Source of the DNA: an uncultured Hyphomicrobiales bacterium
GTDB lineage: Bacteria > Pseudomonadota > Alphaproteobacteria > Rhizobiales > Devosiaceae
Assembly: GCA_903842455.1 (NCBI GenBank)
Contig: CAIMLX010000254.1
Location: forward strand, 24,236-88,235
Reading direction: 5' to 3'
DNA: 64,000 nucleotides
This document shows, piece after piece, positions 19,490 through 28,630 of this stretch. Each line of letters starts with the position of its first letter. The first letter of the stretch is position 1. Made by a program: the position numbers and the translations under genes. The notes beneath the pieces are model-generated. The model had not been told where the DNA came from. It ran no database searches and saw only the letters and a program-made list of their open reading frames with translations.

Positions 19490-20929
19490 CTACCACCCCA
19501 TCGCCCCCTTGATCCCCCGCAGATCCTCGACAAACCGCGCCCGTTCCCGCGCCGCTTCTTCCCGATCCGGTATCCGCAGCAGATACGATGGGTGCACCGT
19601 CGCGTACATCCGCGTCCCGTCCGCCAGCACCGTCACCCTGCCCCGCACCGACCCCAGCGTCGTCGTCGACCCGGCGAGGCTCGACACCGCCGTTGCGCCC
19701 ATCGCCACGATCAGCGTCGGTTTCACCATCTCCCGTTCGAGCCCCAGCCAGAAGCTGCACGCTTTCACCTCACCGGCATTCGGCCGTTGGTGCAGCCGCT
19801 TCTTCCCCTTCGGCACGAACTTGAAGTGCTTCACCGCATTGGTGACATAGGCCCGCTCGCGATCGAGCCCCGCCTCCGCCATCGCCGCATCGAACACCTT
19901 CCCCGCCGGCCCGACGAACGGTTTCCCCGACAGATCCTCCTGATCGCCCGGCTGCTCTCCGACGAACATCAACTCAGCCGAGGCCGACCCCTGCCCCATC
20001 ACCGCCTGCGTCGCCATTTCGTACAGCGGGCACCGCCGGCACGCATCGACCCCAGCCTTCACCTCGGCCAGCGAGGTAAAAACCTCGGTCACCGGCAGCC
20101 CTGGCTCGGCCCGTTCCATCTGCTTCAGGTGCCGCGACGGCGGGATGCTCGCCATCCGCTCGATCATCGCCTCCTCCGCCGCCTTGGCGCCGCGGATCAG
20201 CTCGGGAATGAGTTCGGCCTCGGGCAGGTTGCGCCAGTATTTCACCGGCATCTCCGACTTCATCATCGCCAGCTTCAGCCGCGCCGGGTTGAAGATCGCC
20301 GCGAAGTAGCTCTTCCACACCGGATCCAGCGCATCATCGGCCGGCACGTCCTCCTTGTGCCCCCCGTCGCCGAACTCCAGCCGCTCCCCGTCCCAGAACG
20401 CCGACCGGTACGGCGTCACGATCCCCCACAGCATGCCGGCAAACCGCCGCGCAAAGAACGGCGCCGTGCGCTCGAGCACGAAATGCTCCGGCTCGAACCA
20501 CGCCACGAACCGCTCGCGCCCGCTGTCGTCGACGATCTCCTTGAACCGCACGAAGGCCTTCATCTTGTGCGCGTCGCGGCGCACCGCCGACACCCGCCGG
20601 TCGAGCTTCCCCACATCGGGGTCCGACCGCACCTCCATCAGCTCCTTGTCCTTCTGCAGCCGCCACAGCAGCCGGTAGAGCAGCCCGAACCGCTCGGGAT
20701 CGGAGTGGCAGATGCCCGCCTCGGCCCAATCGATGAACCGCTGCGGCACCGTGCCCACCTTCCGCCCCGTCACCTGCCCGACGCTCTGCTCCGCCCCGAA
20801 CAGGTCCTGCGGCGCCCCCGGATCGACCCAGATCACCTCGTCCGGCGGCACCGCCTCGAGCAGCAACCGCCGCGCCACCCCCCGCCACTCGGCGAAATCG
20901 TTGCGCGAGGTGAGATGGACGGTTTGCAT
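19490..20929 (-). CDS. UdgX-type uracil-DNA glycosylase fused to a DUF4130 domain
   Basis: A 479-residue two-domain protein. Residues about 1-270 form the DUF4130 region found next to radical SAM repair proteins. Residues about 285-479 are a uracil-DNA glycosylase of the UdgX subclass: iron-sulfur CxxC (C297, C300), GEQPGDQED (324-332), and KKRLHQRP with H380 at the position where UdgX forms a covalent bond to the abasic sugar. HPSYLLR is the C-terminal loop. Fused DUF4130-UdgX proteins are a known arrangement. It overlaps the radical SAM stop by one base, so the pair is coupled, and it is probably SOS-controlled through the LexA box upstream. Confidence 0.92.
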   Translation of the reverse strand: MQTVHLTSRNDFAEWRGVARRLLLEAVPPDEVIWVDPGAPQDLFGAEQSVGQVTGRKVGTVPQRFIDWAEAGICHSDPERFGLLYRLLWRLQKDKELMEVRSDPDVGKLDRRVSAVRRDAHKMKAFVRFKEIVDDSGRERFVAWFEPEHFVLERTAPFFARRFAGMLWGIVTPYRSAFWDGERLEFGDGGHKEDVPADDALDPVWKSYFAAIFNPARLKLAMMKSEMPVKYWRNLPEAELIPELIRGAKAAEEAMIERMASIPPSRHLKQMERAEPGLPVTEVFTSLAEVKAGVDACRRCPLYEMATQAVMGQGSASAELMFVGEQPGDQEDLSGKPFVGPAGKVFDAAMAEAGLDRERAYVTNAVKHFKFVPKGKKRLHQRPNAGEVKACSFWLGLEREMVKPTLIVAMGATAVSSLAGSTTTLGSVRGRVTVLADGTRMYATVHPSYLLRIPDREEAARERARFVEDLRGIKGAMGW

Positions 20930-22161
20930 CAGAACAGCTCCAGCTGCTTGCTCACCACCTTGGCCCGGAGCCCCGCATCGTCCGTCAGCCCGCCGGGCGT
21001 CCAGTCAGCCGCCTCGATGAACGGCCGGACCTTGCCGATCGACCCCGCCATCGCCGCCACATCGGCCAATGTCAGCCGGTGATGCCGCCGCGCCGCGAGA
21101 ATCCGGTCCACCACCCGCACCCCCAGCCCCGGCACCCGCAGCAGCATCTCCCGCGGCGCCCGGTTCACATCCATCGGGAAGGTCCCGCGATTGCCCAGCG
21201 CCCAGGCGAGCTTCGGATCGACCTTGAGATCGAGCAACCCGTCGGTCCCGCCCGAAACGATCTCCTCCACCCCGAAGCCATAGAACCGCATCAGCCAGTC
21301 GGCCTGGTACAGCCGGTGCTCCCGCAGCAGCGGCGGCGGCGCCAGCGGCAGTCGCGAACTCGAGTCCGGAATGGGCGAGAAGGCCGAGTAATAGACCCGC
21401 TTCAGCCCGTATCCCGAATAGAGCGACGCCGAGCGCCTGAGGATCACTGCATCGTCCGCCCGGTCGGCCCCGATGATCATCTGCGTCGATTGTCCGGCCG
21501 GCGCCAGCTTCGTCGGCTTCCTCTTGCCCGCCACCTTCCCGTCGGGCCGGCTTTCCTCGCGCTTGCCCTCGATATGCGCCATGGCGGTGCGGATGGCGCT
21601 TGGGTTCTTCTCGGGCGCCAGCGCTTCGAGGCTTACGTCCGTCGGCAGCTCGATATTGGTCGACAGCCGGTCCGCCCACAGCCCCGCCTCGGCCAGCAGC
21701 TCCGGCGCCGCATTCGGAATGACCTTCAGATGGATATAGCCGCCGAACTCGTGCGTCTCGCGCAGCGTCCGCGCCACCCGCACCATCTCTTCCATCGTGT
21801 AGTCGGGCGACCGGATGATCCCCGACGACAGGAACAACCCCTCGATGTAGTTGCGTTTGTAGAAGTCGAGCGTCAGCTTGACGACTTCCTCGACGCTGAA
21901 CCGCGCCCGCTGCACGTTCGAACTCGACCGATTTACACAGTAGATGCAGTCATATACGCAGAAATTCGTCAGCAGTACTTTCAGCAGGCTGATGCACCGT
22001 CCGTCCGGCGCATAGGAGTGGCAGATGCCGCTGCCTTCGGTCGACCCGATGCCGCCGGTGCGCGAGCTGTCCCGCTTCACCGTCCCGCTCGAAGCGCACG
22101 ACGCATCGTACTTCGCCGCATCCGACAGGATCGCAAGTTTCCGGCTGAGACTGAGCTGCAC
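20929..22161 (-). CDS. Putative DNA modification/repair radical SAM protein
   Basis: A 410-residue radical SAM protein of the family described as putative DNA modification/repair. Family traits are AKYDASCASSG near residue 17-27, GRCISLLKVLLTNFCVYDCIYCVNR with the CxxxCxxC cluster ligands, and a C-terminal helix-hairpin-helix (RVPGLGVRVVDRILAARRH) for DNA contact. The start appears to be GTG 22161, since the conserved N-terminus begins there. It is cotranscribed with the UdgX fusion. The exact chemistry is unknown; pairing with a uracil glycosylase and a LexA box points to damage repair. Confidence 0.9.
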   Translation of the reverse strand: MQLSLSRKLAILSDAAKYDASCASSGTVKRDSSRTGGIGSTEGSGICHSYAPDGRCISLLKVLLTNFCVYDCIYCVNRSSSNVQRARFSVEEVVKLTLDFYKRNYIEGLFLSSGIIRSPDYTMEEMVRVARTLRETHEFGGYIHLKVIPNAAPELLAEAGLWADRLSTNIELPTDVSLEALAPEKNPSAIRTAMAHIEGKREESRPDGKVAGKRKPTKLAPAGQSTQMIIGADRADDAVILRRSASLYSGYGLKRVYYSAFSPIPDSSSRLPLAPPPLLREHRLYQADWLMRFYGFGVEEIVSGGTDGLLDLKVDPKLAWALGNRGTFPMDVNRAPREMLLRVPGLGVRVVDRILAARRHHRLTLADVAAMAGSIGKVRPFIEAADWTPGGLTDDAGLRAKVVSKQLELF

Positions 22162-22167
22162 TACACT

Positions 22168-22182
22168 GTTCCCGTTTTGTTC
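22168..22182 (-). promoter_or_regulatory. LexA (SOS) box GTTC-N7-GTTC
   Basis: The alphaproteobacterial LexA consensus GTTC-N7-GTTC occurs exactly, ending six bases before the GTG start of the radical SAM gene. It is direct-repeat in form, so it reads GAAC-N7-GAAC on the coding strand. Its position would let LexA block transcription start for the repair operon; the very short leader implies a nearly leaderless message. Confidence 0.8.
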
Positions 22183-22419
22183 AGACGTTACCTATCGCCG
22201 CTCGCACTGCTGCGCCAACCTCAAATGACACACCGCCGCCAATCGTGATCGCTTGACGCCCCTTCGAAGCCCAGAGATCGAACACGAGCACTGCGCTGCC
22301 GGGCGTGCCGCTGTTCTTGAACATTGTTCACCTATGCCGAACGATCCGTCAGCCCTGCGCCTCTATCGTCCGCGCGCATTCGCCCCTATCTGACTGTCAC
22401 CAGATCAAAGGAGGCACGC

Positions 22420-23370
22420 ATGGCTCTCGAACTCGGTGGCATCCACCACCTCACAGCCATCACTGCGCAGGCCGCGAAGAACGTCGATTTCTACACCCGC
22501 GTCCTCGGCATGCGGCTGATCAAGAGGACCGTGAACCAGGACGACGTCTCGGCCTATCACCTGTTCTACGGCGACGGTATCGCCTCGCCCGGCGCCGACC
22601 TCACCTTCTTCGATTGGCCGGCCGCCCCCAACAAGCGCGGCAATCACGAAGTCGGCCGCACCGGCCTCCGCGTCCGCTCCGAGGACAATCTCGTCTGGTG
22701 GAAGCAGCATCTCGCCGCCCACGACATCGCCTCGGGCAACATCAAGGAACGCGCTGGCCACCTCTCCCTCGATTTCGAGGATCCCGAAGGCCAGCGCTTC
22801 CGCCTCGTCGCCGATCCGAACGCCGGCGAGTCGCACCCGTGGGAGAAAAGCCCGATCCCCGCCGAGCACCAGATCCTCGGCCTCGGCCCCATCACCATGT
22901 CGGTGCCCGATCTCGCCCGCACCGCCACCGTGCTGACCAGCGTGATGAACATGCGCGAAGTCCGCACCTACCCGGCGCGCGAAAAGCACGGCGAAATCCA
23001 CGTCTTCGAGATGGGTCCCGGCGGCGCCGCGGCCGAACTCCATGTCGAGGTGAACGCGTCCCTGCCGCAGGCCCGCCAGGGCGCCGGTGGCGTGCACCAC
23101 GTCGCCTTCCGCACCCCCGATCCCGATGAGTTCGCCCAGTGGGTCCGCCGCGCCACGGCCGCTGGCCTCCGCACCTCCGGTGAAGTCGAGCGCTACTACT
23201 TCAAGTCGCTCTACTTCCGCGAGCCCAATGGCATCCTGTTCGAAATCGCTACCGACGGCCCCGGCTTCACCGCCGACGAGCCTCTCGAAACCCTCGGCGA
23301 ACGCCTCGCCCTCCCACCCTTCCTCGAACCCCGCCGCGCCGAAATCGAAGCCGGCCTGAAGCCGCTCTGA
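22420..23370 (+). CDS. Glyoxalase/ring-cleaving dioxygenase (MhqO/LinE-like)
   Basis: A 316-residue vicinal-oxygen-chelate protein with two glyoxalase modules. The first has [38 protein letters not shown], the second [18 protein letters not shown] and [18 protein letters not shown]. Metal ligands are probably the His of GIHH or GVHH and the Glu of LFEIATD. Family members such as MhqO act on hydroquinone-type aromatics, using Fe(II) and oxygen. A strong Shine-Dalgarno AAAGGAGG stands before ATG 22420; longer upstream frames are not conserved. No aromatic-degradation genes are adjacent, so a quinone-detoxifying role is more likely than a pathway role. Confidence 0.87.
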   Translation: MALELGGIHHLTAITAQAAKNVDFYTRVLGMRLIKRTVNQDDVSAYHLFYGDGIASPGADLTFFDWPAAPNKRGNHEVGRTGLRVRSEDNLVWWKQHLAAHDIASGNIKERAGHLSLDFEDPEGQRFRLVADPNAGESHPWEKSPIPAEHQILGLGPITMSVPDLARTATVLTSVMNMREVRTYPAREKHGEIHVFEMGPGGAAAELHVEVNASLPQARQGAGGVHHVAFRTPDPDEFAQWVRRATAAGLRTSGEVERYYFKSLYFREPNGILFEIATDGPGFTADEPLETLGERLALPPFLEPRRAEIEAGLKPL

Positions 23371-23474
23371 TTCACGCATCCAGCGGCGGGGCAAGAGCCC
23401 TGCCGCTGGACGCGCGGCCTACTGGCCGATAAAGCTCTGGCATCATCGACTTCAAGTCGACGTCAGGGGTTTTC

Positions 23475-24641
23475 GTGCATTCGAGCTTGCAGGCCAGTTG
23501 GCCAGCCGCGCCTGCAATGAAATACGCAGCTTCGCGTTCGACGTGGCTGCTGCTGGCCGCTATGGTCGTGCTTGCCACGACACTTCGTTACGTAGTTTTT
23601 GCCATTGCCACCCAGCAGTTAGACCCCGCGGCTCTTGTTGGGCAGTTGTGTCGCTGGGATTGCGGCTGGTATCGCAACGTGGCCGAAGGGTACCAACAGG
23701 GCCTGCCCTCGAACCGAACCGGGACAGCCGACTGGGCATTCTTTCCGCTCTACCCGATGATCGCCGGAACGCTCTCCCGCGTCAGCGGACTGTCGTGGCC
23801 ATTGGCGGGCTACCTCGCGTCGAACATCTGCGGCCTTGTTGCCGCCGGCATCGCCCGTCCGCTGTTTGACAGCAACCGGCATGCCTATTGGCTGTTCTCG
23901 TTCGGGTTACTCCTCGGCCCATTCTCACTCCTGTTTTCGCTGGCGTACTCTGAGAGCCTCTTCATTCTCCTGACCCTCGCTGGAATGGTGGCGCTTCGCC
24001 GCTCCAGCTTTGTTTCTGCGGGAGTTGTTGGAGCGATGCTCTCCGCCACCCGCGTCACCGGCGTGCTCTTCGGACTGGCAATCGCGGTGCAGGCGCTGGC
24101 CGACCGTCTGGTGGTCGATCGGTCCTGGCGGAGCGTCGCCTCAGTTCTTACCGACACGCGCCTCCTGCTGGCGTTGGGCATGGCGCCCTTGGGATTGATC
24201 GCTTATGCGGTGTTTCTTCGCTTCTGGATGGGGGATGGACTCGCCTTCATGCATGTCCAGATCGGCTGGAATCGTGAATTTGACAACCCTCTAGTCCAGC
24301 TTTGGAATGGCGCTCAGGAGGGGTTTCCGTTCCACCTACGGTGGACCGAGCAAACCAGCTTTGTTTGGGCTGCCCTTGGTGGCTTCGTGCTCATTGCCGT
24401 GCTCGTGGCAAAGAAGCGCTACGCTGAAGCGGTCTTCTGCCTTGCAGCCCTGTGCATTTCCCTGAGCGCGGGACTCGCCTCGACGCTTCGCTTTGTGGCC
24501 GGTTTGGCCCCACTAGGGGTCGTGCTGGCAGAGGTTTTGGCCAGCAGACGCTGGCTGACGTATGTTGCCTACCCTGTCGGCCTGGCGCTTGGACTGCTCG
24601 GTTTTGCTGGTTGGATCACCGGCAATCACGTGATGGTCTAG
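23475..24641 (+). CDS. PIG-V-like integral membrane mannosyltransferase
   Basis: A 388-residue polytopic membrane protein with about ten hydrophobic segments. Motifs of the PIG-V (GT76) class of dolichol/polyprenyl-phosphate-mannose-using enzymes are present: LCRWDCGWYRNVAEGYQ near residues 58-74 (catalytic Asp in the first loop), DWAFFPLYPMIAG near 90-102, and YSESLFILL near 150. It probably transfers a sugar to a lipid or glycan at the outer face of the membrane. An alternative ATG at 23517 would shorten it by 14 residues. It is followed after one base by a small exported-protein gene. Codon third positions look less G+C-rich than in neighbours, hinting at transfer. Confidence 0.8.
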   Translation: MHSSLQASWPAAPAMKYAASRSTWLLLAAMVVLATTLRYVVFAIATQQLDPAALVGQLCRWDCGWYRNVAEGYQQGLPSNRTGTADWAFFPLYPMIAGTLSRVSGLSWPLAGYLASNICGLVAAGIARPLFDSNRHAYWLFSFGLLLGPFSLLFSLAYSESLFILLTLAGMVALRRSSFVSAGVVGAMLSATRVTGVLFGLAIAVQALADRLVVDRSWRSVASVLTDTRLLLALGMAPLGLIAYAVFLRFWMGDGLAFMHVQIGWNREFDNPLVQLWNGAQEGFPFHLRWTEQTSFVWAALGGFVLIAVLVAKKRYAEAVFCLAALCISLSAGLASTLRFVAGLAPLGVVLAEVLASRRWLTYVAYPVGLALGLLGFAGWITGNHVMV

Positions 24642-24642
24642 A

Positions 24643-25242
24643 ATGTCAGCGCGATCGTTTGCACTCGTCGTCTTGATGGCCTTGGGAGAGGCGGGGCTGC
24701 TGGCTTTTGCCGCCTCAGCCGATGTTTCACCTCAGTACCGCGCTTACTATATCGATCGCACGACCGGTTGCCTGCCACGCCAGGTCTCAGGAGAGTATGT
24801 ACTCGGCACCAGGCTGCTTCTCGCTGAGGATCAGCCCCAACGAGCGTTCGACAACATTGGTATCTGCGGCTTCGCCCACTCCGAACCGGGCGGCGCGTGG
24901 CTGCGCGGCCCGGAAGCGCGGCTTCGCTTTGCGCTTGGGCCCGCGTCAGTTGCCGATCTGGTTTTCGAAATGGAGGCACGTGGCGCTATCGACAGGACCT
25001 TGAAGCGACAGCAGGCAAGTGTATCCGTCAACGGTACAGTGGTAGGAATGTTCGACTACCCCGATGGGGAGTTTCGCACCCAGATGTTGACGATACCCGC
25101 ACGGATGCTTGAGAGCGGGGGATTGGTCGATATCGACCTAACGATGATAGATACTCGACCGGCCGATACTCTGAAGGGCAAGAGCGATTCCCGCCGGTTC
25201 TCGCTGTTTGTGAAGTCAGTGAGGCTGGCACCTCTGCAATAG
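24643..25242 (+). CDS. Hypothetical exported protein coupled to the PIG-V-like gene
   Basis: I do not recognise this 199-residue protein. It has a signal-peptide-like or single membrane-spanning N-terminus (residues 5-24, LALVVLMALGEAGLLAFAA-like) and then a soluble, beta-rich-looking region without repeated motifs. A segment IDLTMIDTRPADTL and the ordered NGTVVGMFDYPDGEF resemble carbohydrate-binding beta-sandwich domains of membrane glycosyltransferases, but this is weak. It starts one base after the mannosyltransferase stop codon, so the two are surely coexpressed. It may act at the periplasmic side with that enzyme. Confidence 0.7.
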   Translation: MSARSFALVVLMALGEAGLLAFAASADVSPQYRAYYIDRTTGCLPRQVSGEYVLGTRLLLAEDQPQRAFDNIGICGFAHSEPGGAWLRGPEARLRFALGPASVADLVFEMEARGAIDRTLKRQQASVSVNGTVVGMFDYPDGEFRTQMLTIPARMLESGGLVDIDLTMIDTRPADTLKGKSDSRRFSLFVKSVRLAPLQ

Positions 25243-25313
25243 TGCGAGCGCGGCCCCGTCAGCATGGGGACCGCGCTCTAGGCGCTACGGGGGGCTTGCA
25301 GCGCTGTTCTATT

Positions 25314-27545
25314 CTAGTTGACGGGAACCGCCTCTGGTGCGGGGAGAGCCTCGGGCGCGGGAACCGCCTCAGGTACTGGAGCCGCCTCCGGTACCTGCAC
25401 CGCGTCGGGCTCCGGAACCACCGCCGGCACCGGCGCCACTTCGGTCTCCTCGATCGGAGTAGCCGGAACGACGTTGGGCCGCAGCACTGCCGCCATGTCG
25501 ATCAGGCCCATGAACTCCGCCCGGTAGCCGGCCTCGTCCTCGCCGCGGGCGCCCTGAGCCAGCTTGCGGATATCGGCCCAGGCCATGTCACCGTAGACCG
25601 AACCCTTGAGCTTCTGCCCGAAGGCTGCCACTGCGGCCGCCCAGCGATCGTCGGCACTGGCCGCTTCGAGACTGTCGACCGCGAGGTCCTTGCCGATCGG
25701 CACTTCGATCAGCTTCGAGGTGTCCGAATCCGGCTCCTTGTAACGCAGCTTGAGGAAGCCGAACTCCGTCGCTGCAGCAGCATCCGGCGTCGCCGCCGCA
25801 TCGGTTTCATAGCGCAGCGGATCGTTCAGCTCCGCCCCCGAGCCGACGGGCGTGATCTCGTAGAGTGCAGTCACCGTGGTGCCCGCCCCGACATCGCCGG
25901 CATCGACCTTGTCGTTGTTGAAATCCTCGCGGTTCAGCGCCCGGGTCTCGTAGCCGATCAGCCGGTACTCACTGACCACGGCCGGGTTGAATTCCACCTG
26001 GATCTTCACATCCTTGGCGATGGTGTCGAGCGTGCCGCCGGCATCGGCGACCAGCACCTTCTGGGCTTCCTTGAAGCTGTCGATGTAGCTGGCATTGCCA
26101 TTACCGTTCTGGGCCAGCGCCTGCATCGTATCGTCGCCTAGATTGCCCGAGCCAAAGCCCAGCACCGACAGGAACACCCCGCCGTCGCGCTTGTTTTTGA
26201 TGTAGGTCTTGAGGTCCTCGGGGTCGTCGATGCCGACATTGAAGTCGCCATCGGTCGCGAGGATCACCCGGTTCACCCCACCCTGCACCTTGTGCTGTTC
26301 GGCCAGCTGGTAGGCAAGTTCGATCCCCGCCGCACCAGCCGTCGACCCGCCGGCCGACAGGTTGTCGAGCGCCGACAGGATCTTCGTCTTGTCCGATCCC
26401 TTGGTCGGCTCCAGCACCACCCCGGCCGAGCCGGCATAGGCGACTATCGACACCGTGTCGTTCTCGCCCAGTTGGTCGACCAGCAGCCCGAAGGCGCGCT
26501 TCAGCAGCGGCAGCTTGTCAGGCTGGTCCATCGAGCCCGACGTATCGAGCAGGAACACCAGGTTCGAGGCCGTGTCCTCGGTCACCGGCGGCACATAGCC
26601 CTTGATGCCGATCTGCACGAGCTGCGTCTTGTCGTTCCACGGCGTCGGATACACCGAAACCGTCGGCTTGAACGGCGTCGCGGCATCGGTCGCGGCCGGA
26701 TAGTCGTAGCTGAAATAGTTGACCAGTTCCTCGATCCGTACCGCATCGGGCTCCGGCACCCAGCCCTCGTTCAGCGCCCGGCGGACATACGAATATGCGG
26801 CCGTATCGACATCGATAGAGAAGGTCGAAACCGGCTCGTTCTTGACGATTTTCACCGGGCTCTCGGTGAACTTCGCAAACGCGTCGCCCGACGGATCGGT
26901 CGGCGCCACCATCATCGGCTCGGCGAACGACTCGGTCAGTGGCTGTACCCCGGCCGACATCTGCGGCTGCGCGCCACCCGGCTGCGCCAGCGTCCGCATC
27001 ACCGGCTTCGCCACTTCGCCCAACGGAGCAGCTTCCGGCGCGGGCGCCATAACCGCCATGTCAGCCTCACCCTCCTCCACCGGAGGATTGGCTTCCGCAC
27101 GATCATCCAGCCTGATCTCGAGATCAGCAGTCGGCGTCTCCATCGCGGCAGTGCCGTTGGCCGGGGCCTCGACCTTCTGCTCTGCTTCGCCCCCCAGCGG
27201 CACCGGGTCGGCCGTCGTCGTCACCGTCACCGGCGGCACGCCGACCGGCGTGATCGCGGTGGAGGTGTAGAGCTGGTAGCCCAGCGGCAGCAGCAGCAGC
27301 GCCACCGCGGCGGTGCCCAGCCCGTAGGTGAGACGGTTGTCCATCACGAAGTTCCTTCTCGCATTGGCGAACATGGAACTGAGACGGCTGATGGTCGAAC
27401 TTCCTTGGGTGGCACTCTTCTGCTCGGCATCGAATGCCAGCATCGCCGCGTCGAGCGCCTGGTTGCGCCGCGCCGCGTTGGGCGCAGGCGGGTTCAGCCC
27501 CTGGAGGGCAGCGAGCTTGTGGTCGAAATCGTCGTGGTTGCTCAT
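25314..27545 (-). CDS. VWA-domain membrane protein (YfbK-like), coupled to an ECF sigma factor
   Basis: A 743-residue protein. The N-terminal 70 residues are cytoplasmic, followed by one membrane segment (about 75-93) and a Pro/Ala/Glu-rich linker. A DUF3520/YfbK-type region and a von Willebrand A domain follow, with a complete MIDAS start D334-T-S336-G-S338. The last 35 residues are a PEA-rich repeat (VPEAAPVPEAVPAPEAL). Its start overlaps the sigma gene stop by four bases (ATGA), so it is probably the sigma factor's regulator or effector, the N-terminal part serving as an anti-sigma-like tether. Such sigma-VWA pairs are known in proteobacteria; the signal sensed is unknown. Confidence 0.85.
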   Translation of the reverse strand: MSNHDDFDHKLAALQGLNPPAPNAARRNQALDAAMLAFDAEQKSATQGSSTISRLSSMFANARRNFVMDNRLTYGLGTAAVALLLLPLGYQLYTSTAITPVGVPPVTVTTTADPVPLGGEAEQKVEAPANGTAAMETPTADLEIRLDDRAEANPPVEEGEADMAVMAPAPEAAPLGEVAKPVMRTLAQPGGAQPQMSAGVQPLTESFAEPMMVAPTDPSGDAFAKFTESPVKIVKNEPVSTFSIDVDTAAYSYVRRALNEGWVPEPDAVRIEELVNYFSYDYPAATDAATPFKPTVSVYPTPWNDKTQLVQIGIKGYVPPVTEDTASNLVFLLDTSGSMDQPDKLPLLKRAFGLLVDQLGENDTVSIVAYAGSAGVVLEPTKGSDKTKILSALDNLSAGGSTAGAAGIELAYQLAEQHKVQGGVNRVILATDGDFNVGIDDPEDLKTYIKNKRDGGVFLSVLGFGSGNLGDDTMQALAQNGNGNASYIDSFKEAQKVLVADAGGTLDTIAKDVKIQVEFNPAVVSEYRLIGYETRALNREDFNNDKVDAGDVGAGTTVTALYEITPVGSGAELNDPLRYETDAAATPDAAAATEFGFLKLRYKEPDSDTSKLIEVPIGKDLAVDSLEAASADDRWAAAVAAFGQKLKGSVYGDMAWADIRKLAQGARGEDEAGYRAEFMGLIDMAAVLRPNVVPATPIEETEVAPVPAVVPEPDAVQVPEAAPVPEAVPAPEALPAPEAVPVN

Positions 27546-28099
27546 AGGAGCCCCCTCAGGGTCTTTTTTGCCTCGTGGACGTGCCAGGAGACGGTTGCCT
27601 CCTTGCACCCCATGATCACGCCGGCTTCGGCGTGGCTCATCCCCTCCGCGTAAACGAGCAGCACCGCATCCCGTTGCTGGTCGGGAAGTCTGCGCACTGC
27701 AGTCCAGAGTTCCTTGGCCGCCGCAGAGTCCTCCTGCTCGGGCAGGAACTCGTCGGGCGCCACTTCCGCGTAGCGGTCGACATTGCGCCCGCGCCGGCTC
27801 CGCGCCCGCTGCATGTCGCGCACCGCATTGAGCGTCACGCGATAGAGCCAGCTGGTGAAAGCCGCGCGGCCGTCGAAACTCCTGAGGATGCTCGCGAGCT
27901 TGACGCACACATCCTGCGCCACGTCCTCGGCATCCGATACCTTGCCGCACCATTTGCACGCGGTGCGGAAGATGAAATCGTAGTGCCGCTCGACCAGTTG
28001 GCCGAAGGCACGCCGATCCCCGCCAACCGCCTTCGCGATCAGCGTCTCGTCGGCCACGCGCGGCGGCTCGGCCACCTTGGTGTCAATAAACTGCGGCAT
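27542..28099 (-). CDS. ECF-type RNA polymerase sigma factor
   Basis: A 185-residue group IV sigma factor with region 2 (FGQLVERHYDFIFRTACKWCG and the DAEDVAQDVCVKL element) and region 4 (LPDQQRDAVLLVYAEGMSHAEAGVIMGCKEATVSWHVHEAKKTL). Region 3 is absent, as in all ECF factors. I chose ATG 28099 since relatives begin near there; in-frame ATGs at 28144 and 28204 are possible. It is cotranscribed and overlaps with the VWA membrane-protein gene. An autoregulated promoter is expected upstream, but I could not define it. Confidence 0.88.
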   Translation of the reverse strand: MPQFIDTKVAEPPRVADETLIAKAVGGDRRAFGQLVERHYDFIFRTACKWCGKVSDAEDVAQDVCVKLASILRSFDGRAAFTSWLYRVTLNAVRDMQRARSRRGRNVDRYAEVAPDEFLPEQEDSAAAKELWTAVRRLPDQQRDAVLLVYAEGMSHAEAGVIMGCKEATVSWHVHEAKKTLRGLL

Positions 28100-28279
28100 C
28101 AGGGCAAAGGACCGTTGCACCAGATTTGAACTCTCGCGCGGCATTCTAACGATGAGACGACGCGTGTGCTGAAGTCCTTGGGGTGATGCCCCAGCTTTTT
28201 TCAATGGCGCGGTCGGGGTCCACGAACCGCGGCAATTCCCACCCTTGCCCGCACTCGCGGCCCGCGCTACTTCAACCCC

Positions 28280-28486
28280 ATGTCCACAGAGCCCCCGAAA
28301 CCACCCGACAGCCCCTGGCGCCTCAATACGTCGCGGATCGTCCTGCTCGTCCTCGGCGTGCTGATCGTGCTGATCCTCATTTCGTCCCTGATGGGTGGCA
28401 TGACCAACTACCAGCAGCTCCGGGAAGGCGCGCAGGGGCAGAAGGCCCAGCCGCCCGCCCCCGGCGACCTGGCCCCGGCCAACTAG
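28280..28486 (+). CDS. Small single-pass membrane protein, hypothetical
   Basis: A 68-residue protein with a proline-rich N-terminus, one strongly hydrophobic helix at residues 19-38 (SRIVLLVLGVLIVLILISSL) and a polar tail. It is not recognised by family. Its base composition and the clear membrane helix support real coding, and it is short enough to be overlooked. It stands alone between the ECF sigma gene and a membrane-protein/regulator pair. Confidence 0.6.
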   Translation: MSTEPPKPPDSPWRLNTSRIVLLVLGVLIVLILISSLMGGMTNYQQLREGAQGQKAQPPAPGDLAPAN

Positions 28487-28630
28487 CCTCAGGACTCATC
28501 GATCCAGCAACCTGATCGCTACGGCGATACAGGCTGGGCCAAAAATCTTCGCCTTCGTGTTAAAAATACTAGACACAGAGTTAGAAATTATCGATATGAC
28601 GTGCACGAAATTGTACACGGAGCGCGTCAC
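28487..28630. promoter_or_regulatory. A+T-rich promoter region upstream of the membrane/XRE pair
   Basis: The stretch around 28550-28600 (for example TGTTAAAAATACTAGACAC) is clearly A+T-rich against a high-GC background, as expected for a promoter. A weak GTGT...ACAC dyad could be the XRE operator. No gene is seen. Confidence 0.4.

Noticed and set aside
22313..22329. GTTC-N9-GTTC as a second LexA box near the dioxygenase
   Set aside because: Spacing is nine, not the seven required by alphaproteobacterial LexA.
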